DNA from: Erwinia tracheiphila
GTDB taxonomy: Bacteria > Pseudomonadota > Gammaproteobacteria > Enterobacterales > Enterobacteriaceae
Assembly (NCBI RefSeq): GCF_021365465.1
Contig: NZ_CP089932.1
Location: 4,588,001-4,652,000 of the forward strand
Reading direction: 5' to 3'
DNA length: 64,000 bases
A program made the translations under genes and the position numbers. Shown in pieces: positions 53,193 to 63,321 of this stretch. Position 1 is the first letter of the stretch. The number at the start of each line of letters is the position of its first letter. The notes under the pieces are model-generated. The model saw nothing but the letters and a program-made list of their open reading frames with translations. It made no database searches and was not told where the DNA came from.

Positions 53193-53945
53193 TTTAAGGA
53201 TGCTGCAACTGTGGTCCTGTAGCTCTTCCGCAGAACCTCGGTTCAGCAGCAACAGATTACGCTTAATAACCATGATGGCACGACGCCCATCCGGTAATGA
53301 AGCAACCGCGATCCCATATTTGTACATCTCTTCCCGTGCGCCGGGCAGCTCGTTAGCAACATGGATAAACGGGCTGCTCTTTTGCATCTCGTCGCCCGTG
53401 AGGGTGCGAACCTGGTACTGATGTTCTCCCAGTTGTGCAAACTGCCATTTGCTGTTTAATGTTGAAGCCAGCGTGTCCAGATGGCGGCGAATATCCGGAC
53501 GCAGGCAGGAAATATGAATATGCAGCTGGTCTTGTGTTCGACCACGTAGCGAATTAACCGCTAAGGATACGGCGCTGTCATTGATCGGCTGGCCGCGTTT
53601 CTCCGTCATGTAATGACGAGAACGCCAAGCTTCGGCAAAGAAATTAGGGGTAGCAGGATGAAGTAACTTTTGATCTTCAATCCCGGTGATTTTTTCAACC
53701 GGGATCAGCAGAAATTGCAATGGACCGATTTGATCTTTCAGCACCACGTAATCATAGCGAAGATCGACGATACGGCACGGTGTTGGATTGTTATTTTTTT
53801 GTTGATTTGGTACACATTTCTGACTAACGATGTTCCATAACGCACCTGCGCTGGGTTTATGACCCAACACAACAGAAGCACAGCCCGCTGTCACCACAAC
53901 CCCAACCAATGCCACTGCGATGAGGGTATGCCTTTGCCCCTGCAT
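53187..53945 (-). CDS. cdh: CDP-diacylglycerol pyrophosphatase Cdh
   Basis: Hydrolyses CDP-diacylglycerol to phosphatidate and CMP. 252 residues starting MQGQRHTLIAVALVGVVVTA, with an N-terminal membrane anchor. The histidine-triad-like active site is QLHIHISCLRPDIRRHLD near 141; CVPNQQKNNNPTPC near 43 and LLLLNRGSAEELQDHSC near the end match E. coli. GAGG precedes the start. Intact. Confidence 0.93.
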   Translation of the reverse strand: MQGQRHTLIAVALVGVVVTAGCASVVLGHKPSAGALWNIVSQKCVPNQQKNNNPTPCRIVDLRYDYVVLKDQIGPLQFLLIPVEKITGIEDQKLLHPATPNFFAEAWRSRHYMTEKRGQPINDSAVSLAVNSLRGRTQDQLHIHISCLRPDIRRHLDTLASTLNSKWQFAQLGEHQYQVRTLTGDEMQKSSPFIHVANELPGAREEMYKYGIAVASLPDGRRAIMVIKRNLLLLNRGSAEELQDHSCSILKS

Positions 53946-54077
53946 GTCTGAAACCTCTAAGCTCTATTCGCTCATAATGTAAACTGATCATTATAGAAGA
54001 TCATTTCAAATAATATATCCTGGTGATTAATTAAATAGTGGTTAAAAAATGAAAAATTAACTGATAGGAAACAGTAA

Positions 54078-54990
54078 GAGCCTGTCTCAATATGGCTTTA
54101 TTCCAGACAATAAGACCACAGGAAAATGCAACAGGGCCCCGTCATTCTCAGACGTCTTTCCCCGTCGGGTCAGGGTCCGGCGAAACCGGTTCATCCGGCT
54201 GTGCCTCCTCCCGACTGCCCGGCGACGGACCCTGAAGCTCGTGGTTTTGCTGGCCTCATATTCCTCTTTACGGGGCGGGATATAAGGCTCGTCACGACGG
54301 CCCAACCGGTCTGTTTTGCCCGGGCGCTCCGTCGCCTTTGTCCGGGCAGAGTCCGGGTTTTTGCCCCGGGCATCCCGTCTGAAAAGCACCGGGTGTGTCC
54401 GCCACCAGTTTGATGTCATGCCTGTCTGCTGCTGCGACGACCCGTGGCAGAGGAAGCCCGCCGGCGTCTGTCATCAGACTGGGCTTTACGCCCTGTTTCC
54501 CTGTTTCCCTGTTTCCCTGTTTCCCTGTGTCCCTGTGTCCCTGTGTCCCTGTGTCCGTGGGGTAGCGTCCTGTTTTTTGTCCCGGACAGCGGTGATGTTG
54601 TCATACCGCCATCCACCGACAACCATGAGCAGTCCGTGCCGTCCGGGTGCTCACAGGCCAGTAATCCGTTCTGCCAGAAACGCCCGAAGACACCTGCGTC
54701 TCTCCGTTCCCGGAAGCGCCGGGGCGCAGAAGCTGATGAACCTATCCCTGTGGCATTGAGTGCATTCCACTGACAGGCTGTGCTGGGGACGAAGAAAATG
54801 GCGTTCATTGCGGCCCGATTATCAACACGTTTTCGGCGCGTACCCGGAGGATGGCGGGTTTTGTGTTCCGGGATAAGCGGGGCCATTTTGTCCCGGAGTT
54901 CATCGCTAATCTGCCCTTTACCGCCTGCCATACTTTGCCCTCAGATATGACCGGGATGCATTATACGATGGCGCTTTTTGGGACAGAGTC
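54078..54990 (-). mobile_element. IS5-family element, decayed
   Basis: About 913 bases between GAGCCTGTCTCAA (left) and its imperfect complement TTGGGACAGAGTC (right), flanked by TAA on both sides. The transposase on the minus strand starts MAGGKGQISDELRDKMAPLI at 54931 and keeps the family pattern to MTTSPLSGTKNRTLP. It then falls apart through a tandem repeat, frameshifts and a large internal loss before [17 protein letters not shown] near the end. Inactive. It lies between cdh and sbp. A fragment of the same type is at 58935-59092. Confidence 0.85.
54492..54555. repeat. 8-bp tandem repeat (4 + 4 units) inside the IS5-family transposase
   Basis: Four units of CCTGTTTC followed directly by four of CCTGTGTC, 64 bases without interruption. 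On the coding strand they read as GAAACAGG and GGACACAG type units and give an artificial string of DTGTQGH/RETGKQGN residues. An intact gene of this group has one such stretch (GGGCAAACAGGG), so the array grew by slippage after the element was already dead. Confidence 0.92.
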
Positions 54991-55032
54991 TAAACCAGCG
55001 TATAAATCCGGCTTACGTTGAGACGGGATTAT

Positions 55033-56025
55033 TTAACGCTGCATAACCTGGTCGTAAATACCACCATCGGCGAAGTGTGTTTTTTGGGCTTTATTCCAGC
55101 CACCAAATTTAGGATCGTCAATCGTAAAAAGCTTGAGCGGTGAGAACGTGCTGGCATATTTCTTCGCCACCACCGGATCCCGAGGACGATAATAATTTTT
55201 GGCAGCAATCTCCTGCCCCTCGGGCGAATACAGATACTTGAGGTAGGCTTCGGCCACGCTGCGGGTGGCACGCTCGTCCACGACCTTATCAACAACCGAG
55301 ACGGTCGGTTCTGCAAGAATGGATTCGCCCGGTGTGACAATTTCAAACCGATCTTTACCAAGTTTGTTAGCTGCCAGATAAGCTTCGTTTTCCCAGGCAA
55401 TCAGCACGTCGCCAATCCCACGTTCAACAAATGTATTGGTGGCCGCTCGTGCGCCGGAATCCTGAACTTCTACATTTTTGAACAATGCTTTGATATAGGT
55501 CTGCGCTTTGGCTGCATCACCGTTGTTTTTATCCAGCGCCCAGCCCCATGCAGCCAGATAGTTCCAACGTGCGCCACCTGAGGTTTTAGGATTAGGCGTG
55601 ATGACAGACACGCCGGGCTTCGTCAGATCCTGCCAGTCATGTATCTGCTTAGGATTTCCCTTGCGAACAAGGAATACGATAGTGGATGTATAAGGCGCGG
55701 AGTTGTCAGGTAAGCGCTTTATCCAGTTTTTATCGATACGGCCCCGGTCAGCAATTGCATCGACATCAGATTGTAGTGCCAGCGTCACCACGTCGGCGCG
55801 GATGCCATTAATAACCGAGGTCGCCTGCTTACCTGAACCACCATGCGACTGGCGGATAACCACGTTGTCTCCGGTTTCCTGCTTATAGTGCGCACTGAAC
55901 ACTTTGTTATATTGCTCATAGAACTCACGCGTTGGATCATAAGACACGTTTAACAACTGAATGTCTTTTGCAAAGACGCTGGTCGATACCAGCAAAAGGA
56001 TAAATCCTACACGCCACTTATTCAT
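55033..56025 (-). CDS. sbp: Sulfate-binding protein Sbp
   Basis: Periplasmic receptor for sulfate (and thiosulfate) feeding the CysUWA transporter. 330 residues with a signal peptide ([19 protein letters not shown]) cleaved before [16 protein letters not shown]. Ligand-site segments [18 protein letters not shown] near 58 and [18 protein letters not shown] near 144 are present. IS200-like copy C begins 105 bases upstream of the start, so part of the promoter region may be displaced. Coding region intact. Confidence 0.96.
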   Translation of the reverse strand: MNKWRVGFILLLVSTSVFAKDIQLLNVSYDPTREFYEQYNKVFSAHYKQETGDNVVIRQSHGGSGKQATSVINGIRADVVTLALQSDVDAIADRGRIDKNWIKRLPDNSAPYTSTIVFLVRKGNPKQIHDWQDLTKPGVSVITPNPKTSGGARWNYLAAWGWALDKNNGDAAKAQTYIKALFKNVEVQDSGARAATNTFVERGIGDVLIAWENEAYLAANKLGKDRFEIVTPGESILAEPTVSVVDKVVDERATRSVAEAYLKYLYSPEGQEIAAKNYYRPRDPVVAKKYASTFSPLKLFTIDDPKFGGWNKAQKTHFADGGIYDQVMQR

Positions 56026-56130
56026 CTTGCGTACGCTCCAAATATTTTATTCTGGAAGCGTGACACAAACTCTTTTACGTTTTAAAGAATTAAAAGAAAG
56101 AGTTAATAGCTAAATGGAATAACTTTCTGC

Positions 56131-56767
56131 GTAAAAAACCACCTGCATAGCAGGTGGCATTGATTTCGCCCCACAGGGGCGCACTAAGTCCAGACTCAGA
56201 GAGCCTTCCCTTCACACTTCTTTCAGTGGAAGCTGGCTCTCTTCAACTTCATGTTTTTCCTGATACTTCACGTACTTTATTATCATTTCTTCGTTTATAC
56301 CTACGGTATCGACACAATAACCTCTTGCCCAAAAATCATTCCCCCACTGCTTGTTCTTACGCAGGCAGGGAAATTTACTGAACAATCGAAGGGCTGTTTT
56401 ACCCTTTAAGTCGCCTGTTACATGGGAAATCGAAAGCCGTGGAGGCACTTTTACCCGCAAAGGGACATGGTCTGTCTGGACATTCAGCTCCACTACTTCT
56501 ATCCCGGGCTGCTCACCTGAGATCCTTATCTGCTTACAGACCTCTTTACCAACATTGTTCCTGAGGATGCGAAACCGGTACCTGGGTGTCCATACGATAT
56601 GATATTGACAACACCAGAGCACATGAGATGCTTTCTGGAATCTGCTCATGGTTAAATCCCTGGCAGTTATGGGGACAACAGATTCGGATTTTCCCATGAG
56701 TAGCATGACTGGCAGAGCCAACTTATTGCTGACCACCTCCACAGGAGGTGGTGTTCATGCAGGGATC
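56131..56767 (-). mobile_element. IS200-like element, copy C, complete
   Basis: 637 bases with both terminal hairpins, ending GGGATC at 56767. Inserted between pfkA and sbp, directly against the T-tract of the pfkA terminator, the same arrangement as copy B with zapB. Confidence 0.92.
56212..56649 (-). pseudogene. tnpA: IS200-like transposase TnpA, copy C, catalytic His63 to Pro
   Basis: 145 codons, open throughout (MSRFQKASHVLWCCQYHIVW). The HUH motif is DHVPL (codon CCT), where copy B has DHVHL, so metal binding should be lost. Another substitution lies in the next segment (VPPRLS against VPSRLS in A and B). The tyrosine helix (IKYVKYQEKHEV) is present. Complete ends but an inactive enzyme. 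Confidence 0.85.
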
Positions 56768-56797
56768 AAAAAAGGCACTGTGCTTCAGTGCCTTGAT
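56768..56797 (-). terminator. pfkA terminator
   Basis: AAGGCACTG, loop AAGCA, CAGTGCCTT, with a T-run on the minus strand, just after the pfkA stop; the IS200-like element starts where the T-run ends. Confidence 0.88.
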
Positions 56798-56802
56798 TTA
56801 TC

Positions 56803-57765
56803 TTAATAAAGTTTTTTAGCCGTTTCTAACCAGTCGCCTTTAAATGGTCGCTTCATGTTTTCGATGGCATCAATGATGTCGTGGTGCACCATTTTTTCAT
56901 TTTGTATACCGACACAGCGTCCACCATAGCCCTGTAACAACAGTTCAATGGAGTAGGCACCCATGCGGGAAGCCAGAATACGATCATAAGCTACCGGCGC
57001 ACCGCCTCGCTGGATATGGCCCAATACCGTGGCGCGCGTCTCTCGTTTCGTCTCGGACTCGATAAATTTGGCCAGTTCGTCGATGTCGCAAATATGTTCA
57101 GTTATTGCCACAATTGCGTGTTTTTTGCCTTTCGCGATGCCCGCTTTGATTTCTTCAACCAGCTCTTCACGAGTATAAGGAATTTCAGGCAACACAATAA
57201 ATTCACAGCCACCGGCGATGGCTGCAGCCAGCGTCAAATCGCCACAGTAGCGCCCCATCACTTCCACAATAGAGATACGCTGATGGGAAGAGGAGGTGTC
57301 GCGCAGACGGTCTATTGCTTCCACCACCGTTTCCAGCGCGGTGAAGTAACCGATGGTGTAATCTGTACCCGCAACATCGTTGTCTATGGTGCCTGGCAAG
57401 CCGATACAGGGGAATCCCATCTCAGTCAGACGTTTAGCGCCCATATAAGAACCATCGCCACCAATGACCACCAGCGCATCAATGCCACGCTTTTTCATGT
57501 TCTCAATGGCAACCGCACGAACCGATTCTTCACGAAACTCAGGAAAACGGGCAGAGCCAAGAAAAGTGCCACCCCGGTTAATCATATCCGATACGCTGTA
57601 TCGGTCCAGATTCACCATGCGGTCTTCATACAGGCCCATGTAACCATCATAAATGCCAAAAACTTCCAGGTTTTCACTCAACGCTGCGCGAACAACTCCC
57701 CGGATGGCTGCATTCATGCCGGGTGCGTCACCGCCACTTGTCAGTACACCGATTTTTCTAATCAT
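56803..57765 (-). CDS. pfkA: 6-phosphofructokinase I PfkA
   Basis: Committed step of glycolysis. 320 residues from ATG 57765 ([20 protein letters not shown]), with GAGG 6 bases upstream. ATP-binding [14 protein letters not shown] near 100 and the fructose 6-phosphate site [16 protein letters not shown] near 124 (catalytic Asp in TIDND). Sequence matches E. coli closely. A Cra operator lies about 115 bases upstream. Intact. Confidence 0.98.
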   Translation of the reverse strand: MIRKIGVLTSGGDAPGMNAAIRGVVRAALSENLEVFGIYDGYMGLYEDRMVNLDRYSVSDMINRGGTFLGSARFPEFREESVRAVAIENMKKRGIDALVVIGGDGSYMGAKRLTEMGFPCIGLPGTIDNDVAGTDYTIGYFTALETVVEAIDRLRDTSSSHQRISIVEVMGRYCGDLTLAAAIAGGCEFIVLPEIPYTREELVEEIKAGIAKGKKHAIVAITEHICDIDELAKFIESETKRETRATVLGHIQRGGAPVAYDRILASRMGAYSIELLLQGYGGRCVGIQNEKMVHHDIIDAIENMKRPFKGDWLETAKKLY

Positions 57766-57880
57766 GACAACCTCTGAACTTGTTAATGCAAATATAAAAA
57801 TTCTGAACGCCGCAGGGGGAAGCAACAGACGTGGGCAATTTTCCTGATTGATGCTGGCTATACTATATCAATGTCTGTGA

Positions 57881-57896
57881 GCTGAATTGATTCAGG
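57881..57896. promoter_or_regulatory. Cra (FruR) operator of pfkA
   Basis: GCTGAATTGATTCAGG, nearly a perfect palindrome and on the minus strand the same as the E. coli pfkA Cra site (CCTGAATCAATTCAGC, recalled from memory). Cra should repress pfkA when fructose 1-phosphate is low. Confidence 0.8.
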
Positions 57897-57977
57897 TCAG
57901 CGATCAACCTGCAATTCTTCCCTGCCAACTCACCCTCTGACAGGCCAGGGTGCATGGGGCGTATTTGAGTGAGAATC

Positions 57978-58871
57978 TTAACGCATATGATGCTGTTCGG
58001 GAACGACTGAGCAAGGATCCTGGTGGATTGTGATATCTGCACCGGGAAACCCCGCCAGCAACGCCAGCTCAACCTCTGTAGCAATGCGGTGTGCATAAAG
58101 CAACGGTAAGTCATCATCCAATTCCAGATGAAGCTGAATAAAGCGGGTTGGGCCAGACTGACGAGTACGGATGTCGTGCACACCCCGTACACCCGGCCAG
58201 CTGGAAACAATAGCGTTAATTTCTCGCCGATCGTCCTCTGGCAGCGCTCTGTCAAGCAGCGACTGGACAGCGTCATAGCCCATTCTCAATGCACTGTAGA
58301 GTATCCAGACGCCAATGCCCAATGCAAAAAACGCATCAGCACGCCGGAAGCCATACCAGCTGAGGACCAGCGCCACCAGAATCGCGCCATTCATTATCAC
58401 GTCTGACTGATAATGCAGCATATCAGCGCGAACGGCCTGACTGTGGGTATGCCGAACAACCCAGCGCTGAAAAGTCACCAGTATCAGGGTTGAAAACAGA
58501 GCAATAAGGGTTACCATCACGCCAATCAACGGAGCGCGCATCTCCATGGGCGTGGCAAAGTGCTGTATACCAGTCAGAAAAAGAAAGAATGCCGAACCGG
58601 AAATAAACATGCTTTGCGCCAGCGCTGCGAGAGATTCCGCTTTACCATGGCCAAAGGTGTGTTCATCGTCCGCAGGTTGAAGAGAATAACGCACCACCAG
58701 CAGATTAGTCAGCGAAGCCGCAACATCTACAAGTGAATCCACCAGTGCTGCCAACAGGCTGACGGAACCTGTGTACCACCAGGCAAAAACCTTTATCAAC
58801 AGCAATACTGACGCCAGCGTGGTTGCCGCCAGTGCAGCTGAATTAACCCGTCGCGCATAATGTTGTTCCAT
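57978..58871 (-). CDS. fieF: Cation-efflux pump FieF (YiiP)
   Basis: Zn(II)/Fe(II)-proton antiporter of the cation diffusion facilitator family, inner membrane. 297 residues from ATG 58871 ([20 protein letters not shown]), with GGAG upstream. Metal sites: [12 protein letters not shown] (two Asp of TM2) near 46 and [13 protein letters not shown] (His and Asp of TM5) near 153. C-terminal cytoplasmic domain ends with [13 protein letters not shown]. An IS5-family fragment lies about 60 bases upstream. Intact. Confidence 0.96.
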   Translation of the reverse strand: MEQHYARRVNSAALAATTLASVLLLIKVFAWWYTGSVSLLAALVDSLVDVAASLTNLLVVRYSLQPADDEHTFGHGKAESLAALAQSMFISGSAFFLFLTGIQHFATPMEMRAPLIGVMVTLIALFSTLILVTFQRWVVRHTHSQAVRADMLHYQSDVIMNGAILVALVLSWYGFRRADAFFALGIGVWILYSALRMGYDAVQSLLDRALPEDDRREINAIVSSWPGVRGVHDIRTRQSGPTRFIQLHLELDDDLPLLYAHRIATEVELALLAGFPGADITIHQDPCSVVPEQHHMR

Positions 58872-58934
58872 GCCTGACTCCATTATATGCAGAACAGTCA
58901 GTATACTGGATTTCAGGAAAAAACCTCTGGGTGA

Positions 58935-59092
58935 AGGGGGATGTAACCGGGTCGTCGGGAGGATGCACAGCCGGATGAACCGGTTTCGCCGGCCCCTGAC
59001 CCGACGGGAAAAGACGTCTGAGAATGACGGGACCCTGTTGCATTTTTCCTGTGGTCTTATTGTCTGGAATAAAGTCCTGTTGAGACAGGCGC
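58935..59092 (+). mobile_element. IS5-family fragment (3' end of transposase plus terminal repeat)
   Basis: On the plus strand the end of an IS5-type transposase is readable ([15 protein letters not shown], then [20 protein letters not shown]) and finishes with the terminal repeat TTGAGACAGG. It is similar to the left end of the element at 54078. The 5' three quarters are missing. It lies in the fieF-cpxP gap, so it may separate fieF from cpxP-derived read-through and from upstream promoter elements. Confidence 0.75.
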
Positions 59093-59198
59093 TAAATAGC
59101 TATTGGCTTAAATTGAAAATTAAATGATGGGTAAAAAACTCATTATAAGTGGGAAGACAGGGATGGTGGTGTCTATGGCAAGGAAAACAGTTGTTATG

Positions 59199-59699
59199 TT
59201 ACTGACTACTATGCACTTCGTGCAGCGGTGAATCCGGCTGCATATCGGTTAACTTGCGCATTTCATTAATGCGCTGCTGATGTCGCTCGTTTAAGGCGTC
59301 CTGCTGCGTTTGTGTTAGCAAGTGATACATCTGATTGCGTACTCGTGCTATTTCGACCTGTCGGTCAATTTCTTTTATTGCAATGAGATCTAACCTTGCT
59401 TTATATGCCACTTCATTGAATTTATCTGCAATAATAATGTCGTGCAGAGATTCTAAATCGTTAATATTTATAGGAGACCGCCGATGACGCGCCTGTTGCA
59501 TTAAATCCCGCATTTGTTGACGCTGCTGTTCAGAAAGATTGATTCCATCAAACATGAGAGTCTGTGGAGTCTGTGTCACGCTGTGTGACATCATCTCTTC
59601 AGGATGCATCTGGTCAGTCATTGTCACTTTTGTGGCCCATGCAGCAGAAAAGTTTATCATCAGTGTGGGTAACACAACGACGGCGGTAACTATGCGCAT
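59199..59699 (-). CDS. cpxP: Periplasmic adaptor CpxP
   Basis: Periplasmic inhibitor of the CpxA sensor that also delivers misfolded pilins to DegP. 166 residues with a signal peptide (MRIVTAVVVLPTLMINFSAA). The two repeats of the LTXXQ family are visible: GINLSEQQRQQMRDLMQQAR near 52 and MYHLLTQTQQDALNERHQQR near 124. Divergent from cpxR, with a Cpx box between them. Intact. Confidence 0.93.
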   Translation of the reverse strand: MRIVTAVVVLPTLMINFSAAWATKVTMTDQMHPEEMMSHSVTQTPQTLMFDGINLSEQQRQQMRDLMQQARHRRSPININDLESLHDIIIADKFNEVAYKARLDLIAIKEIDRQVEIARVRNQMYHLLTQTQQDALNERHQQRINEMRKLTDMQPDSPLHEVHSSQ

Positions 59700-59781
59700 C
59701 GTTCACTCCCGGTTTGGTTTCCATACGTCGATTCAACGAAAGCCAGTCTACGGAGACCGCTGAAAACATGCGTCAGGCGGT

Positions 59782-59796
59782 GTAAAACTACGTAAA
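59782..59796. promoter_or_regulatory. CpxR box between cpxP and cpxR
   Basis: GTAAA-N5-GTAAA, a perfect match to the CpxR consensus, 83 bases before the cpxP start. It should drive strong Cpx-dependent cpxP expression and autoregulation of cpxRA. Confidence 0.85.
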
Positions 59797-59850
59797 GTCA
59801 TGGATTGACAGCATTCGTTCACGGTATTTTGCCTGCGGAGGGCAATAAAA

Positions 59851-60546
59851 ATGAATAAAATCCTGTTGGTTGACGATGACCGCGAATTGACTTCGCTATT
59901 GAAAGAATTGCTTGAAATGGAGGGCTTCAACGTATTAGTCGCCGGTGATGGCGAGCAGGCACTGGGGCTACTGGACAATTCGATTGATCTGCTTTTACTG
60001 GATGTCATGATGCCAAAGAAAAATGGCATCGACACCCTGAAGGAACTGCGACAGCACCACCAGACACCAGTGATTATGTTGACTGCACGGGGTAGCGAAC
60101 TGGATCGTGTTCTGGGGCTTGAACTCGGGGCAGATGACTATTTACCCAAACCGTTTAACGACCGTGAGCTGGTTGCCAGAATACGCGCAATTTTACGCCG
60201 TTCAAACTGGAGCGAACAGCAACAGCATGATAACAGCTCGCCCACTTTGGAAGTCGATCACTTACGTCTGAATCCGGGCCGTCAGGAAGCAAGTTTTGAT
60301 GACATCGCGCTGGATCTCACTGGGACGGAATTCACGCTGCTTTATTTACTGGCACAGCATCTGGGGCAAGTTGTATCACGTGAGCACCTGAGTCAGGAAG
60401 TTTTAGGCAAACGCCTGACGCCGTTCGATCGCGCAATCGATATGCATATATCCAATCTACGCCGTAAACTTCCAGATCGCAAGGATGGCCACCCCTGGTT
60501 TAAAACCCTGCGAGGGCGAGGCTATCTAATGGTTTCCGCAACATGA
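59851..60546 (+). CDS. cpxR: Envelope-stress response regulator CpxR
   Basis: OmpR-type regulator. 231 residues. Receiver domain MNKILLVDDDRELTSLLKEL with the phosphorylated Asp in LLLLDVMMPKKNG near 51 and the conserved Lys in DYLPKPFNDRE. C-terminal winged helix: LTGTEFTLLYLLAQHLGQVV near 150. Its stop overlaps the cpxA start by 4 bases (ATGA), so the two are translationally coupled. Intact. Confidence 0.98.
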   Translation: MNKILLVDDDRELTSLLKELLEMEGFNVLVAGDGEQALGLLDNSIDLLLLDVMMPKKNGIDTLKELRQHHQTPVIMLTARGSELDRVLGLELGADDYLPKPFNDRELVARIRAILRRSNWSEQQQHDNSSPTLEVDHLRLNPGRQEASFDDIALDLTGTEFTLLYLLAQHLGQVVSREHLSQEVLGKRLTPFDRAIDMHISNLRRKLPDRKDGHPWFKTLRGRGYLMVSAT

Positions 60547-61919
60547 TTTCAAGCCTGACCACCCGCATCTTCGCCATTTTCTGGCTGACTCTGGCACTGG
60601 TGCTGATGCTGGTTTTAATGCTACCTAAACTGGATACACGTCAAATGACGCCGCTTCAGGATAATGAGCAGCGTCAGGGAATAATGATTGAGCAACACAT
60701 CGAGGCCGAGCTCATTCAGACCCCCCCCAATGACTTGATGTGGTGGCGCAGGTTGTTCCGGGTCATCGATAAATGGGCACCACCCGGCCAGCGTTTGTTG
60801 CTGGTGACCAGTGAAGGTCGGGTAATTGGCGCACAACATAATGAAATGCAGGTGATTCGTAATTTTATCGGCCAGTCCGACAATGCCAATCACCCGAAGA
60901 AAAAGAAATACGGCAGAACAGAAATGCTCGGCCCATTCTCCGTTCGCGACGGGGAAGATAATTATCAGCTCTATTTAATCCGACCTGCTGGCAGCACGCA
61001 GCTGGACTTTATCAACCTACTGTTTGATCGTCCTTTGCTGTTACTTGTGGTGACCATGCTAATTAGTTCTCCATTATTGCTTTGGCTGGCATGGAGTCTG
61101 GCGAAACCTGCACGCAAGCTGAAACACGCAGCGGATGACGTCGCCGCAGGTAATTTGCGACAAAGACCGGAACTGGAGTCTGGTCCACAGGAATTTCTGG
61201 CTGCAGGTGCCAGTTTTAATCAAATGGTCAGCGCCCTGGAAAGGATGATGACCAGCCAACAGCGTTTACTTTCTGATATCTCTCACGAATTACGTACCCC
61301 ACTCACTCGTCTGCAGCTTGCAACCGCACTGATGCGACGTCGTCAGGGCGAAGGAAAAGAGCTACAGCGTATAGAAATGGAAGCCCTGCGCCTGGACGGC
61401 ATGATTAACGATTTGCTGGTGCTGTCCCGTACACAGCATAAGAATGCGTTGGTCAGTGAAGCCATGAAAGCCAGCCAACTGTGGTCAGGCGTGTTGGACG
61501 ATGCACAGTTTGAGGCAGAGCAGATGGGAAAAACGCTTGATATACCCTATCCACCGGGCCCATGGCCCTTGTACGGCAACCCCAGCGCACTGGACAGCGC
61601 CCTTGAAAACATTGTTCGCAATGCCCTTCGTTATTCCTACTCGAAAATCATGGTGAGTTTCTCGGTCGATAAGCGGGGAATTACCGTCCATGTCGATGAT
61701 GATGGTCCTGGCGTCAGCACTGAAGATCGCGAACAAATTTTTCGGCCTTTTTATCGAACAGATGAAGCACGCGACCGTGAGTCTGGGGGGACCGGCCTGG
61801 GGCTGGCAATCGTCGAAACCGCCATTCAACAGCATCATGGATGGGTTAAAGCTGATGACAGTCCGCTAGGTGGCTTACGGCTGACAATATGGCTACCGCT
61901 CTATACCAGCACCAGCTGA
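60543..61919 (+). CDS. cpxA: Envelope-stress sensor histidine kinase CpxA
   Basis: Inner-membrane sensor that phosphorylates CpxR. 458 residues. Two membrane helices (IFAIFWLTLALVLMLVLMLP near 9 and LLLLVVTMLISSPLLLWLA near 164) enclose the periplasmic domain, followed by a HAMP linker, the H-box SDISHELRTPLTRLQ near 246, N-box ENIVRNALRYS near 355 and G-boxes DDDGPGVS and GGTGLGLAIV. Intact, so the Cpx pathway looks complete. Confidence 0.98.
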   Translation: MISSLTTRIFAIFWLTLALVLMLVLMLPKLDTRQMTPLQDNEQRQGIMIEQHIEAELIQTPPNDLMWWRRLFRVIDKWAPPGQRLLLVTSEGRVIGAQHNEMQVIRNFIGQSDNANHPKKKKYGRTEMLGPFSVRDGEDNYQLYLIRPAGSTQLDFINLLFDRPLLLLVVTMLISSPLLLWLAWSLAKPARKLKHAADDVAAGNLRQRPELESGPQEFLAAGASFNQMVSALERMMTSQQRLLSDISHELRTPLTRLQLATALMRRRQGEGKELQRIEMEALRLDGMINDLLVLSRTQHKNALVSEAMKASQLWSGVLDDAQFEAEQMGKTLDIPYPPGPWPLYGNPSALDSALENIVRNALRYSYSKIMVSFSVDKRGITVHVDDDGPGVSTEDREQIFRPFYRTDEARDRESGGTGLGLAIVETAIQQHHGWVKADDSPLGGLRLTIWLPLYTSTS

Positions 61920-61961
61920 TCTTTGCTATGCTGCGGCACTTGTTATTAAGGGCCGCAGACA

Positions 61962-62438
61962 ATGTTGAATATCGTTTTATTTGAACCCGAGATTCCGCCT
62001 AATACGGGTAATATTATTCGCCTTTGTGCTAATACTGGTTTCCGGCTCCATCTTATAGAGCCGCTGGGCTTTACGTGGGATGATAAACGTCTGCGCAGGG
62101 CTGGCCTTGATTACCATGAGTTTACGGCGATACAGCATCATGCCAGCTATGAGACGTTTGTTGAGGCAGAAGCTCCCGAACGTCTGTTTGCTTTAACCAC
62201 CAAGGGAACACCTGCGCACAGTGATGTGGGCTACCAGACAGAGGATTACCTGGTTTTTGGACCAGAAACACGGGGATTGCCTGACCGTATTTTAAACGCG
62301 CTCCCTGCCAGACAGAAAATCCGCATTCCTATGCGACCTGACAGCCGTAGCATGAATCTGTCGAATGCCGTCTCCGTAGTGGTGTATGAAGCGTGGCGCC
62401 AATTAAATTATGGCGGCGCATTGATTAAAACGGGTTAA
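61962..62438 (+). CDS. trmL: tRNA (cytidine/uridine-2'-O-)-methyltransferase TrmL
   Basis: SPOUT-family enzyme methylating the ribose of the wobble base 34 in two tRNA-Leu species. 158 residues starting [20 protein letters not shown], which is the family signature. The SAM-binding knot includes [13 protein letters not shown] near 95 and [20 protein letters not shown] near 126. Overlaps the convergent cysE by 4 bases. Intact. Confidence 0.97.
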   Translation: MLNIVLFEPEIPPNTGNIIRLCANTGFRLHLIEPLGFTWDDKRLRRAGLDYHEFTAIQHHASYETFVEAEAPERLFALTTKGTPAHSDVGYQTEDYLVFGPETRGLPDRILNALPARQKIRIPMRPDSRSMNLSNAVSVVVYEAWRQLNYGGALIKTG

Positions 62439-63256
62439 ATCCCGTCTCCAAATTCAAAACCCGGCGCCATTCCGTTGAAATGCTGATCCATATCCATTGA
62501 GGGCTTATCGCTGTTCGGTTTACCCACGATACGGGCTGGCACGCCCGCAGCTGTAGTATGAGGCGGCACAGGGTGCAGGACCACAGAACCTGCACCGATT
62601 TTTGCTCCACAACCAATTTCAATATTGCCGAGAATTTTGGTGCCGGCTCCAATCATCACCCCTTCACGGATTTTAGGATGACGATCGCCCGAGGTTTTAC
62701 CCGTTCCGCCCAAGGTAACCGATTGTAATATTGATACATCATCTTCGATCACCGCCGTTTCACCCACAACGATCCCGGTTGCATGATCAAGCATAATGCC
62801 ACGACCAATTTTAGCTGCCGGATGAATATCGACTGCAAATGAAACAGATACCTCATTTTGCAAATAGACCGCGAGCGCTCTGCGGCCCTCGTTCCACAGC
62901 CAATGCCCAATCCGATAAGCCTGCAAGGCATGGAAACCTTTCAGATATAATAAGGGCGTGGAATATTTATCAATGGCAGGATCGCGCTGGCGCACGGCCT
63001 GGATGTCGCACGCAGCGGACCCGATCATCGACGGATCCTGCCGATAGGCTTCCTGCACGATCTCACGGATAGCGATAGCAGGCATAATGGGGTTGGCCAG
63101 CTTATTCGCCAACATGTAACTCAATGCACTGCCCAGATTGTCATGTTTTAGTAAGGTTGCATGATAAAAACTGGCCAACATTGGTTCACAATCTGCCAGG
63201 ATCCATGCCTCTGCTTTTATATAATCCCAGATCAATTCAGGCTCTACACACGGCAT
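62435..63256 (-). CDS. cysE: Serine O-acetyltransferase CysE
   Basis: Makes O-acetylserine, the sulfide acceptor for cysteine synthesis; inhibited by cysteine. 273 residues, the E. coli length. N-terminal helical domain starts [20 protein letters not shown]; the left-handed beta-helix follows with the catalytic His in [16 protein letters not shown] near 158 and [16 protein letters not shown] near 191. The C-terminal tail ([18 protein letters not shown]) that binds cysteine synthase ends with the conserved Ile. Follows gpsA after 65 bases. Intact. Confidence 0.98.
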   Translation of the reverse strand: MPCVEPELIWDYIKAEAWILADCEPMLASFYHATLLKHDNLGSALSYMLANKLANPIMPAIAIREIVQEAYRQDPSMIGSAACDIQAVRQRDPAIDKYSTPLLYLKGFHALQAYRIGHWLWNEGRRALAVYLQNEVSVSFAVDIHPAAKIGRGIMLDHATGIVVGETAVIEDDVSILQSVTLGGTGKTSGDRHPKIREGVMIGAGTKILGNIEIGCGAKIGAGSVVLHPVPPHTTAAGVPARIVGKPNSDKPSMDMDQHFNGMAPGFEFGDGI

Positions 63257-63321
63257 TGTTTCTCCCCTCTAAATATAGTTTCCATTGAACACCGGAAACT
63301 ATTGCGCCGGGCCATCTGGTC

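Noticed and set aside
54492..54555. CRISPR-like array
   Set aside because: Contiguous 8-bp units without spacers; a simple tandem repeat inside a transposase remnant.
54126..54773. Several open frames of 95-147 codons on the plus strand across the IS5-family remnant
   Set aside because: They are antisense or out-of-frame readings of the decayed transposase and of its 8-bp repeat array.
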